NCBI GenBank assembly: GCA_014377495.1
Contig: JACMPN010000045.1
Span: forward strand, 1-15,697
Direction: 5' to 3'
Source: Candidatus Sericytochromatia bacterium
GTDB taxonomy: Bacteria; Cyanobacteriota; Sericytochromatia; JACMPN01
Length of the DNA: 15,697 bases
Below the pieces are notes generated by a model. That model did not search any database. It saw nothing but the letters and a program-made list of their open reading frames with translations, and was not told where the DNA came from. The translations under genes and the position numbers were made by a program. Every line of letters starts with the position of its first letter. Position 1 is the stretch's first letter. Shown piece by piece: positions 7,991 through 14,159 of the stretch.

Positions 7991-8856
7991 GACACTTCCC
8001 GGGCGCCAAAAACGGGACCCTCGACACAGCTCCGGTCATACCGGAAGGCCCCTGCGGCGTCTAGGATGGGCAGGACACAGCCGAGGCATAAACCGACGCC
8101 ACATCCCATCGGACGTTCGACGCTCAGCTGACAAGCCAAACCGAGAGTTTCGGCAATATGGGCAACGGCCCGCATCATCGGATCCGGGCCACAGGTCAGA
8201 ATGCGGGTGGCCCGACTGGTCGCGATCCGCTCGGTCAGGCCGTCGGTCACCCGTCCGGGCAAACCGGCGATGCCCACTTCGGTCAGCAGCGTCAGGGGCA
8301 CGGCATGGCGCATGAACGGCTCGATGCCCGCAACGGCAGCGTCATTGCGGAAGCCCAACACGGCCTCAGCTGTGGCCTCCGGGTGCTGGCTGGCAAACAG
8401 CGCCAGTGGCGCCACACCGACGCCCCCCCCGACGACGACGACTCGTTCCCCGGCAAACGGCGGGGTGAAACCGTGACCCAATGGGCCGAGGACGTCGAGG
8501 CTGTCGCCGGTGCTGACCGACGTAAGCCAGCGGGTGCCGGCACCCGTGACCCGATAGAGGATCCCGATGGCGTCACCATCGATAGCGAACACACTGAACG
8601 GACGCCGGAGATAGCTATCCCCGCAAAGGACGTGAACGAACTGACCGGCCATCGCCGTGGTCATGGTCGGTGCCTCGATCCACAATGCGTAGATCCCGTC
8701 CCCGACACGTTCCTGCCGCAGGACCCGACACCGCATTTGCCGTCGTCCCACCGGATCGCAGACCCGGGACTCGGCGGATGAGGTCGCCAGGCAAGCCGTT
8801 CCGGCCGGGGGGGTCGTGGACATTTGAGCGGCATGCCACAGTCGTTCAGCGCACAT
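7981..8856 (-). CDS. pyrK: Dihydroorotate dehydrogenase electron-transfer subunit (PyrK)
   Basis: Passes electrons from PyrD to NAD+ through FAD and a 2Fe-2S cluster. A ferredoxin-reductase-like fold is visible: the FAD motif RRPFSVF (84-90), the nucleotide-binding VVVVGGGVGVAPLALFA, ILTCGPDPMM, and the cluster ligands Cys252, Cys257, Cys260 and Cys277 (PMGCGVGLCLGC, then DRSC). Up to 291 aa. The start is uncertain. The ATG at 8856 overlaps the IMP cyclohydrolase stop by 11 bases but has no good ribosome-binding site. ATGs at 8823 and 8736 are alternatives, and the first 40 residues look unlike the family, so the protein may be nearer 251 aa. The stop overlaps pyrD by ten bases, as expected for the two subunits of one enzyme. 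Confidence 0.93.
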   Translation of the reverse strand: MCAERLWHAAQMSTTPPAGTACLATSSAESRVCDPVGRRQMRCRVLRQERVGDGIYALWIEAPTMTTAMAGQFVHVLCGDSYLRRPFSVFAIDGDAIGILYRVTGAGTRWLTSVSTGDSLDVLGPLGHGFTPPFAGERVVVVGGGVGVAPLALFASQHPEATAEAVLGFRNDAAVAGIEPFMRHAVPLTLLTEVGIAGLPGRVTDGLTERIATSRATRILTCGPDPMMRAVAHIAETLGLACQLSVERPMGCGVGLCLGCVLPILDAAGAFRYDRSCVEGPVFGAREVSWL

Positions 8857-9532
8857 CGTAAGTTGCTAGCACCGTGTCCCACGACTGCGCCGACAGGTAG
8901 TCGCTGATCGCCGTGTCGTAGTCCGTGACATGCTGAAAGGCTTTTTGAGCCATCTGCCAACGGGTCATCAGCGACAGGCATCCGGATTGGGCGGTCAGCT
9001 CGGCGGCGATGGCAGGGTAGTCCGCCGGATCGACCCCGACCCCGACACGCAGAAAGTTTTTGGCGGCGGCACGGAGCACCGCCGGCCCGCCGATGTCGAT
9101 GTGCCGCCGGGCCGTATCAAGGCTGCTATCCGGCTGGCGCACGACGGCCTCGAACGGATACAGGTTGATGATGGCAAGATCGAAGGCCTCGATACCGAGA
9201 CGGTCACAATACTGACGCTGGGCCTCGTCGCCCGGCTCTGCCAACAGACCGCCGTGGATCAGCGGATGCAGGGTCTTGACGAGCCCGCCCGGCATCTCCG
9301 GAAAGCCCGTGTAATCCTCGATCGCCGTGATCGCCAGAGGTGTCGCCAGGGTGGCGTTGGCGGCATGGAGCGTCTGCAGCGTGCCGCCTGTGGCAAACAG
9401 CGTCACGGGCAGTCCTCCGTCGTGGAGTGCCTGTACCACCAGCGTCAACAGTTGTTTGTCCGCCACACTGACCACAACGTTACGGATGGCCACCCGATCG
9501 GTCAGGCTCGGCGTTTCAGTGGAAGCTAGCAT
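8846..9532 (-). CDS. Stand-alone IMP cyclohydrolase (N-terminal half of PurH)
   Basis: Closes the ring of FAICAR to give IMP, the last step of purine synthesis. 228 aa, corresponding only to the MGS-like IMPCH domain of normal PurH (which is about 520 aa). Motifs: VVSVADK (20-26), FATGGT (46-51), IEDYTGFPEM (71-80), VKTLHPLIHGGLLAEPGDE (85-103), IINLYPFEAVV (121-131), HIDIGGPAVLRAAAKNF (144-160). By alignment to human PurH the active-site Lys, Tyr, Asp and Lys correspond to Lys86, Tyr125, Asp146 and Lys158 and are all present. The Arg that normally precedes VKTLHP is Leu84. The ATG has GGAGGT five bases upstream. First gene of the operon, behind the promoter at 9656-9684. The transformylase half is at 4523-5635. 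Confidence 0.94.
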   Translation of the reverse strand: MLASTETPSLTDRVAIRNVVVSVADKQLLTLVVQALHDGGLPVTLFATGGTLQTLHAANATLATPLAITAIEDYTGFPEMPGGLVKTLHPLIHGGLLAEPGDEAQRQYCDRLGIEAFDLAIINLYPFEAVVRQPDSSLDTARRHIDIGGPAVLRAAAKNFLRVGVGVDPADYPAIAAELTAQSGCLSLMTRWQMAQKAFQHVTDYDTAISDYLSAQSWDTVLATYDVR

Positions 9533-9543
9533 GCGCTACCTCC

Positions 9544-9566
9544 AAAAAAGTGCCGATCCGGCGCTC
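9544..9566 (-). terminator. Possible attenuator just before the operon's first gene
   Basis: In the leader RNA, GCCG-GAT-CGGC forms a short hairpin that can be extended through one C/A mismatch by three further pairs, and it is followed directly by six T. The T tract ends only 11 bases before the IMP cyclohydrolase start, abutting its GGAGG. It lies between the promoter and the first gene, so it would act as a conditional terminator if real. The stem is weak, and function is inference only. Confidence 0.35.
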
Positions 9567-9633
9567 AAAACACCTGGATGGTCGTAATTGATACATAGCG
9601 CAAGCCATCGCACTCATTTCAGTCATTGGCATG

Positions 9634-9647
9634 ACGATTTAGATCGT
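9634..9647. promoter_or_regulatory. Small palindrome at the predicted transcription start
   Basis: ACGAT-CTAA-ATCGT, a perfect 5-bp inverted repeat with a 4-base centre, lies immediately downstream of the -10 box. This is where a repressor operator is often found; it could equally be a 5' RNA hairpin. It does not match the E. coli PurR consensus as I recall it. Confidence 0.3.
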
Positions 9648-9655
9648 TTTGCCGC

Positions 9656-9684
9656 ACTATAAACAGCTTGATTCGCTGTGTCAA
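9656..9684 (-). promoter_or_regulatory. Sigma70-type promoter of the purine/pyrimidine operon
   Basis: On the minus strand TTGACA (9684-9679), a 17-base spacer and TATAGT (9661-9656) form a nearly perfect sigma70 promoter. The predicted start near 9649 gives a leader of about 117 nt before the ATG at 9532. The surroundings are clearly more AT-rich than the flanking genes. It is the only strong promoter seen for the ten genes that follow. Confidence 0.8.
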
Positions 9685-9754
9685 GGCGGGAACCGACGGC
9701 CATCAAATGCTGTACCAGTGCTGATTTGCGGCATTTCGACAAGGTGTTGCGGAG

Positions 9755-9790
9755 CATACCGCCCGGCTGATCGTCGGACCGGGCGGTATG
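9755..9790 (-). terminator. 12-bp perfect hairpin after the AsnRS-like gene
   Basis: CATACCGCCCGG (9755-9766) and its exact reverse complement (9779-9790) flank a 12-base loop, starting ten bases past the stop of the AsnRS-like gene. There is no T tract on the minus strand, so it may act as a factor-dependent terminator or an mRNA 3' stabiliser. It separates that gene from the nucleotide operon promoter. Confidence 0.6.
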
Positions 9791-9799
9791 ACCGGATCG

Positions 9800-10804
9800 C
9801 TACAGGAGCGTCTCGCTGTTCAGCAGGAACGGCACGGCTTGGCGGATATCCGCCAAGCCGAGTAGGTACTGCGCCACACGGGCCATGCCGATACCGGCCC
9901 CACTATGCAATGGCACGTCCTTGTCCTTGTGGGCATCGAGGTACCAGGCAAAATCAGCATCGGTCCCACCCAACTCGATGAGCCGGTGGTACATGTCGCT
10001 AGACCGCAGACGCTCGGCAACCCGCTGATAGTCGTGCTCACGTTCCGCCGCCCCGGCGGACTCGCCGGCAAAGGGCAGGAGCATGTCCGTCGAGTTGACC
10101 ACCCGGGGATCCTCGTCGTTTTGCCGCATATTGAAGAACTTGATCGGCAGCGGATAATGGGTCAAAAAGACGGGGCCGAACCGTTGCGTCAGCAGCCGCT
10201 CATGGTTGGCCTTCAGGTCATCGCCCCATGCGAGGTCGGGGAAGTCGTGCTGCAGGATCTCGACTGCCTCAGAATAGGTGATCCGCTGGAATACAGCGGC
10301 AGGTAGGTCGGCGGGCTGGCGGTCAAAGTGCGCCAGTTCGGCCACACAGTCGCTGGCCACCATGGCGGCGATCGACTGGATGATCCCGGTCAGGTGACCG
10401 ATCAACTCGTCGAGATCGCCGAGATGTTCGATCTCAAACAGGGCAAACTGCGTCAGGTGGCGGTCGTCCGCTTCCGGCTCCATCCGGAAACTCTGGATCT
10501 CGGCATAGACCCGCTTCAGGTAAGGTGTGATCAGTTCGAGGTACAGTTGATCGCTTTGGGCCAGATAGGCCTGTTTGCCGAAATAATCCACCTTGAAGAG
10601 GGTGTCGATGTTTTCGCAGGCGCCAGTGACGCCGACGATCTCCGGCATATTGTGGACCCCGACGAAGCCGTTCGCTTCGACATAACGGCGGGCCCCACGG
10701 AACATCGCATCCCAGATCCGGATCAGCGCCATGCGCCGGGGACTCTGTAGGTCATATGGCGCCTGGGTCGGTTGCGAAATGGGCATCAAAACGGTACGGC
10801 TCAT
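9800..10804 (-). CDS. AsnRS/AspRS-like catalytic core protein without anticodon-binding domain
   Basis: 334 aa from the ATG at 10804, chosen because AAGGAGA lies about six bases upstream; a longer reading to 10939 has no such site. Class II synthetase motifs are present: motif 1 region with RRYVEANGFVGVHNMPEIVG (39-58), AYLAQSDQLYLE (79-90), motif 2 FRMEPEADDRHLTQFALFEI (106-125), and motif 3 HSGAGIGMARVAQYLLGL (300-317), ending DIRQAVPF. The sequence is closest to the catalytic domain of asparaginyl- or archaeal-type aspartyl-tRNA synthetases, but the N-terminal OB-fold anticodon domain is absent. Proteins of this shape include AS-AR, an archaeal asparagine synthetase derived from AsnRS; the GESAGAAEREHDY stretch resembles the corresponding part of AS-AR and AsnRS. 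In motif 3 the usual Glu before Arg309 is Ala308. Likely roles are asparagine synthesis or another amino-acid adenylation; a tRNA ligase is less likely. The gene has its own promoter region and terminator. Confidence 0.8.
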   Translation of the reverse strand: MSRTVLMPISQPTQAPYDLQSPRRMALIRIWDAMFRGARRYVEANGFVGVHNMPEIVGVTGACENIDTLFKVDYFGKQAYLAQSDQLYLELITPYLKRVYAEIQSFRMEPEADDRHLTQFALFEIEHLGDLDELIGHLTGIIQSIAAMVASDCVAELAHFDRQPADLPAAVFQRITYSEAVEILQHDFPDLAWGDDLKANHERLLTQRFGPVFLTHYPLPIKFFNMRQNDEDPRVVNSTDMLLPFAGESAGAAEREHDYQRVAERLRSSDMYHRLIELGGTDADFAWYLDAHKDKDVPLHSGAGIGMARVAQYLLGLADIRQAVPFLLNSETLL

Positions 10805-10965
10805 CCAGGGTCTCCTTTTCAAAGCGTTTACAGCTTCAGGTATGCAACGAGGGCGCAGGCAGGCGTGCTGAAGGGCAATGGCCTGCCCGGAAAGCGGGCG
10901 TTTGCCTGTTATGAAGGCTAGGCTCCGAAACGGGCGCAAGCACCCGCCAAGACCCTTAACAGGAC
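10805..10965 (-). other. Structured untranslated stretch before the AsnRS-like gene
   Basis: No protein gene seen. Several inverted repeats occur on the transcribed strand. CCTGTTA (10963-10957) can pair with TAACAGG (10911-10905). GCCCG/CGGGC (10899-10895 with 10889-10885) forms a 5-bp hairpin. GGAGCC (10926-10921) could pair with the 3' arm of the upstream terminator and so compete with it. It ends in the strong ribosome-binding site for the gene at 10804. It may be an RNA leader; no known riboswitch class is recognised. Confidence 0.35.
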
Positions 10966-10989
10966 AAAAAAATAGGAGCCAACGGCTCC
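10966..10989 (-). terminator. Intrinsic terminator (or attenuator)
   Basis: GGAGCC (10989-10984), loop GTT, GGCTCC (10980-10975), then TATTTTTTT. A 6-bp GC-rich stem with a T-rich tail is a standard Rho-independent terminator. It ends a transcript begun at the promoter near 11096-11124, or serves as an attenuator for the gene at 10804. Confidence 0.7.
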
Positions 10990-11089
10990 ATCAGACGGGC
11001 ATCGAGGCTATCTCCCCCAAACAGCGCCTGCCTGCGCCAATGACGGCGCAACAACAACGCTTGTGGTGGAAAAATCCAATCACTCATTG
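10966..11089 (-). ncRNA. Candidate small RNA or regulatory leader, about 120 nt
   Basis: Bounded by a near-consensus promoter upstream and an intrinsic terminator downstream. Within it TGCGCC-GTCATT-GGCGCA forms a perfect 6-bp hairpin that can be enclosed by AGCG/CGCT, and TGGA-TTTT-TCCA forms a small 5' hairpin. A 43-codon reading frame (MSDWIFPPQ...) spans the same stretch and runs through the terminator; it would begin at almost the first transcribed base and has no ribosome-binding site. I do not recognise 6S, SRP, T-box or any riboswitch consensus. Identity unknown. Confidence 0.4.
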
Positions 11090-11095
11090 CCTGGC

Positions 11096-11124
11096 AGTAT
11101 AGTGAGGCCTCCGGTCGATGTCCA
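11096..11124 (-). promoter_or_regulatory. Sigma70-type promoter upstream of the AsnRS-like gene
   Basis: On the minus strand TGGACA (11124-11119), a 17-base spacer and TATACT (11101-11096). One mismatch to consensus in each box and the same spacing as the nucleotide operon promoter. The predicted start is near 11089, about 285 bases before the ATG at 10804. The 104 bases from here back to the ABC permease stop show no clear terminator. Confidence 0.72.
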
Positions 11125-11228
11125 GGCAGATTAAGCCTTACGCACCGACAAATCACCCAATATTCAACTGACCGCTTGCTTAAAACGGCAATTTTCACGC
11201 ATTGGCAGCATCAATGGCCGGATGATGA

Positions 11229-12056
11229 TCACAGGCGGGTGATCAACTCGGCCCGGGCAAACGTGCGGATTGCCACGACGATCAACAGCAGATCGACAAT
11301 CCAGAGAATCGCCCCCAGCACAAAGGCCAAGGGGGTACTGAGGAACAGCGCCCCCGTGATTTGTCCAGCCATCATCCCGATGACCGGCAGCACGAGGATG
11401 CCGCTCAACTGATTTGCTTCCATGAACGTCCGGGCTTTTGCCGAAACGAGCACGGCGACGCTCAAGCCCAGGGTGGCGATCGCCGGGGCGACCCAGAACA
11501 TCAGCGGCCACCAGGTCGCCGTCGGAAACCACACCCGACCCATGATCGGCCAGGCAGCGGCGTTGACGACGACGGTATAGACGGCGAAACTCACCCAACT
11601 CAGGGTGATGGCGGGCAGGAGTGCCGCCAGGACTTTGCCCGTGAACAGTTCGGCATCGGTTGCCGGCGAGTAAAGCAGGGCTTCGAGGGTCTTGCGCTCT
11701 TTTTCACCGACAAAGGCATTGGTGCCGATGATCGTGGCCATCATCAGCGGGATGATCAGGAACATCGGGGCGAACATGTACCCGGCGAAGACGATGCCCA
11801 GGCTCTTGACCTGGGGCATTTCCCGCAGTTGGGCAGCCAGATCCGTGGGCATGTGGGCCAGCATCTGTTTGAAGACGGCGGGCGAAAACTGGTTGGTCTC
11901 CCGTGCCGGGGCCAGGCTGGGCAGGATGAGCATCAGCACGGGGATGAGCACGACGAAGATCACCGGCACGATGATCATCGGCAGCCAGACGGCTTTTTCC
12001 TGGCCGATTTCCGCCAGGTCTTTCCGGGCGATGGCCCAGATGGTGCGCCGGTTCAT
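11229..12056 (-). CDS. ABC-2 type exporter permease (NatB-like)
   Basis: Membrane subunit of an ABC exporter, 275 aa from the ATG at 12056, which overlaps the ATPase stop by four bases (ATGA); the much longer open frame upstream is only the shadow of the ATPase gene. The N-terminus MNRRTIWAIARKDLAEI is the usual cytoplasmic start of ABC-2 permeases, followed by a first hydrophobic segment (about 26-46). About five more membrane segments follow near 85-110, 150-175, 190-215, 225-245 and 250-268. The conserved cytoplasmic loop VGEKERKTLEALLYSP followed by TGKVLAALLPA is characteristic of the NatB/ABC-2 group. The region between the first two membrane segments is probably exported. Substrate cannot be told; sodium, a drug or a polysaccharide component are all possible for this family. 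Confidence 0.88.
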   Translation of the reverse strand: MNRRTIWAIARKDLAEIGQEKAVWLPMIIVPVIFVVLIPVLMLILPSLAPARETNQFSPAVFKQMLAHMPTDLAAQLREMPQVKSLGIVFAGYMFAPMFLIIPLMMATIIGTNAFVGEKERKTLEALLYSPATDAELFTGKVLAALLPAITLSWVSFAVYTVVVNAAAWPIMGRVWFPTATWWPLMFWVAPAIATLGLSVAVLVSAKARTFMEANQLSGILVLPVIGMMAGQITGALFLSTPLAFVLGAILWIVDLLLIVVAIRTFARAELITRL

Positions 12057-12982
12057 TTCAGCGCTCCGGTGTGGTGCCTGAGCAGGGCAAAATAGACGTC
12101 CTCCAGGCTGTGTTCGACCGGAGCGACCCGGAGCAGCTCGCCACCGGCCGCCACGGCAGCCGCCACGACCTGGGGAATGATCCGCTCGTGCGCGACAGAG
12201 ACGACCATCGTGCGCCCACCCACCCGGAATTCGATCATCCCGGGCACCTTGGGGAAGGCGGGCACGCCCCCCATGAACTCGAGGACGACTTCGTGATCCG
12301 GCCAGATCTGCCTGACCAGCGCCTCCTTGGTGCCGATCGCCAGGACACGGCCTTGGGCAAACAGGGCAAAGCGGTCGCAGACCTTTTCGGCCTCGACCAA
12401 CCGGTGTGTACAAAGGAAGACTGTGTGTCCCTGGCGCTTCAGGTCGGCGATCAGGACATTGACCTCTTCAGCGGCGCCGGGATCGAGACCGGCTGTCGGT
12501 TCGTCCAAAAACAACAGGGGCGGGTTATGCAGCATGGCGCGGGCGATGGCGAGGCGTTGTTTCATGCCTTTGCTGAATCCGCCCGCCGCATCGTGCATCC
12601 GGTCCCGCAAATCGAGGGCCCTCAGCACGTGGTCGATCCGTTTGGGGATATCGGCAGCAGGCAGGCCGTACATGGCGCCGAAAAAGGCGAGGTTGTCGTA
12701 GGCACTGAGCCGCTCATAGAGAGACGGGGTCTCGGTAAGCACGCCGGTCAGACGGCGGACTGCGTCGCCCTGTGTGGCAGGATCCAGGCCCATGACCCGG
12801 GCCTCGCCGGAGTCCGGCTTGAGGATGCCGTTGAGGAGGCGCACGGTGGTCGTTTTGCCTGCCCCGTTCGGCCCAAGGACACCGAACACCTCGCCGGTAT
12901 GGACCGACAGGCTGATGTCACGCAGGGCCGGGCGTTGGGCAAAAGACCGACTCAGGGCGTGCATTTCGATGGCGACGTCCAT
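12053..12982 (-). CDS. ABC exporter ATP-binding subunit (NatA/CcmA-like)
   Basis: 309 aa. ATPase motifs in order: Walker A GPNGAGKTT (37-45), signature FSKGMKQRLAIARAM (136-150), Walker B LLFLDEPTAGLD (156-167) and H-loop His193 in CTHRL. Walker, signature and switch residues are all present, so it should be active. The last 75 residues or so form a C-terminal regulatory domain common in ABC-2 ATPases. The ATG has AAAGGA six bases upstream. The gene overlaps the permease by four bases, so the two make one exporter, presumably a dimer of each. The 126-base gap to exbD contains a TGCCCC/GGGGCA inverted repeat (13001-13024) just before the ribosome-binding site but no clear promoter. Confidence 0.93.
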   Translation of the reverse strand: MDVAIEMHALSRSFAQRPALRDISLSVHTGEVFGVLGPNGAGKTTTVRLLNGILKPDSGEARVMGLDPATQGDAVRRLTGVLTETPSLYERLSAYDNLAFFGAMYGLPAADIPKRIDHVLRALDLRDRMHDAAGGFSKGMKQRLAIARAMLHNPPLLFLDEPTAGLDPGAAEEVNVLIADLKRQGHTVFLCTHRLVEAEKVCDRFALFAQGRVLAIGTKEALVRQIWPDHEVVLEFMGGVPAFPKVPGMIEFRVGGRTMVVSVAHERIIPQVVAAAVAAGGELLRVAPVEHSLEDVYFALLRHHTGALK

Positions 12983-13108
12983 GCACGGTCCTTTCTGCAG
13001 TGCCCCACAGCGGGGACGGGGGCATCAGCGATACAGCCGCTCTTTCAATGCCCGTTGCCGGAGGTGAAGTGGCAGTGTAAGCGATGTTCAGCCCTGAAAG
13101 TCCGCCCC

Positions 13109-13528
13109 TTACGGTAACGGTTTGGGCTCTTCTCCGCCCGCGCCGACGGCCAGGCTGATCCGGGCCACGCCGTTTTGTTTGAGCGTATCGAGGATCAGCA
13201 TCACCTGTTCATAGGGCACCCGCCGGTCTGCCGCCAGAATGATCGTCAGTTCGGGGGTCTTCTTCAGTTCGGGGGCCAGGGTCGGCCCCAACTGTCCCAC
13301 AGTCACCGATTTGCCGTTGACCTTGATGATGCCCTCTTTGGAGAGCTCCACGGTCATGTTCATCGGGACGTCGGTGCCGCTCTTGGCGCTCGGCAGCTCT
13401 GTTTCCATGGCATGGGGCGACTGTGGCATAAACGCCATCAGGGCCAGAAACAACGTGAGGATCATCATCACGTCGATCATCGGGATCAGCTCGAAATGGG
13501 TGGGCCGCCGCTGACGTTTAACGGGCAA
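13109..13528 (-). CDS. exbD: ExbD/TolR-family energy-transducing protein
   Basis: 139 aa, normal for the family. One N-terminal membrane segment (about 14-35), preceded by basic residues (PVKRQRR), contains Asp19 in LIPMIDVMMILTLFL. This is the protonatable Asp needed for proton-driven force generation in ExbD/TolR/MotB-type proteins. A periplasmic domain follows (MTVELSKEGIIKVNGKSV, then ILAADRRVPYEQVMLILDTLKQNG). The start is a TTG at 13528 with GGAGG nine bases upstream; the gene overlaps exbB by 11 bases. Together with ExbB it forms the inner-membrane motor that drives TonB- or Tol-type proteins. A barrel gene lies upstream, so ExbD is favoured over TolR, but no TonB is in view. Confidence 0.9.
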   Translation of the reverse strand: MPVKRQRRPTHFELIPMIDVMMILTLFLALMAFMPQSPHAMETELPSAKSGTDVPMNMTVELSKEGIIKVNGKSVTVGQLGPTLAPELKKTPELTIILAADRRVPYEQVMLILDTLKQNGVARISLAVGAGGEEPKPLP

Positions 13529-14123
13529 TGCGGGGATCCTCCGTCGGACGGGCCTTGGCCCTGGTCAGCCAACGCTCGGTATCCGCCTCGACCGAGGCGA
13601 AACGATTGGTGAGGAAGTGATACCCCAGCGAGGCGATGACGGCGACGATCAGCCCGCCGGCCGTGGCGATGAGGGCCTCGGAGATCCCCCCCGAAAGGGC
13701 GGCGATCGGATTGGTCGGTTTGGTAACGCTGACGATGTGAAAAATCTTGATCATCCCGAACACGGTGCCCAGCAGGCCAAACAATGGGGCGATCGCCGAC
13801 AGGGTGCTCAACCAGCTGAAGCGGCGCTCCACTTTGGCGAAGACGTGCTCCCGCATGTCCCGGAGCTCGGCCAGCGTGGCCTGCGGGTTTTCGAGGCGAA
13901 AGCGGAACAGAGTGGTCACTGGGTCGTTGCCCCGCAGCTCATCCGGGTTCAGGCCCTTTTTGTCGATCAGGGGCAGCACTTCGAGGCGGGTACTGGCCCG
14001 TCGCGCCTGCCAGAGACCGTCGATGAGCATCGACACCGACCAGATGGAGGCCAGCAGGATGGGGATGACCATGCTGCCGCCCGCTGTCAGTATCGTTTCA
14101 ATCCCGCCAAAGCCGTTTTCCAT
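13518..14123 (-). CDS. exbB: ExbB/TolQ/MotA-family proton channel protein
   Basis: 201 aa from the ATG at 14123 (GAGGAA four bases upstream; an in-frame TTG at 14138 is less likely). The three-segment plan is visible: a first membrane segment at about 16-35, a cytoplasmic loop of about 90 residues, then two segments at about 110-135 and 155-178. The conserved LSTLSAIAPLFGLLGTVFGM opens the second segment and SEALIATAGGLIVAVIAS is in the third. It forms the pentameric stator around ExbD. It begins 36 bases after the outer-membrane protein stop and overlaps exbD by 11 bases, so the three genes form an operon. A role as TolQ cannot be excluded because no tolA, tolB or tonB is in the window. Confidence 0.91.
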   Translation of the reverse strand: MENGFGGIETILTAGGSMVIPILLASIWSVSMLIDGLWQARRASTRLEVLPLIDKKGLNPDELRGNDPVTTLFRFRLENPQATLAELRDMREHVFAKVERRFSWLSTLSAIAPLFGLLGTVFGMIKIFHIVSVTKPTNPIAALSGGISEALIATAGGLIVAVIASLGYHFLTNRFASVEADTERWLTRAKARPTEDPRIAR

Positions 14124-14159
14124 GCGTTCCTCAATCAAAACCGGGCGAGCCGGTGCCCG

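Noticed and set aside
9516..9626. 36-codon leader peptide (MTEMSAMACAMYQ...) upstream of the IMP cyclohydrolase gene
   Set aside because: The frame begins in the leader and ends just inside the first gene, but there is no ribosome-binding site and no telling codon run, so chance is more likely.
10805..10939. 45-residue upstream extension of the AsnRS-like protein
   Set aside because: The strong ribosome-binding site sits just before 10804, the extra residues are not like the family, and the DNA here forms hairpins typical of a leader.
10956..11087. 43-codon frame MSDWIFPPQ... in the promoter-terminator segment
   Set aside because: It would be essentially leaderless, has no ribosome-binding site and reads straight through the terminator hairpin and T tract. 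The structured RNA explanation fits better, though a leaderless peptide cannot be fully excluded.
12057..12413. N-terminal extension of the ABC permease frame
   Set aside because: The 119 extra residues are Arg/Gly/Pro-rich, overlap the ATPase gene in another frame and lack family features; the ATG at 12056 with a 4-base overlap is the natural start.
13001..13024. TGCCCC/GGGGCA inverted repeat between exbD and the ABC ATPase gene
   Set aside because: It could be a terminator for exbD, but there is no T tract and it sits next to the ATPase ribosome-binding site. Too weak to call.
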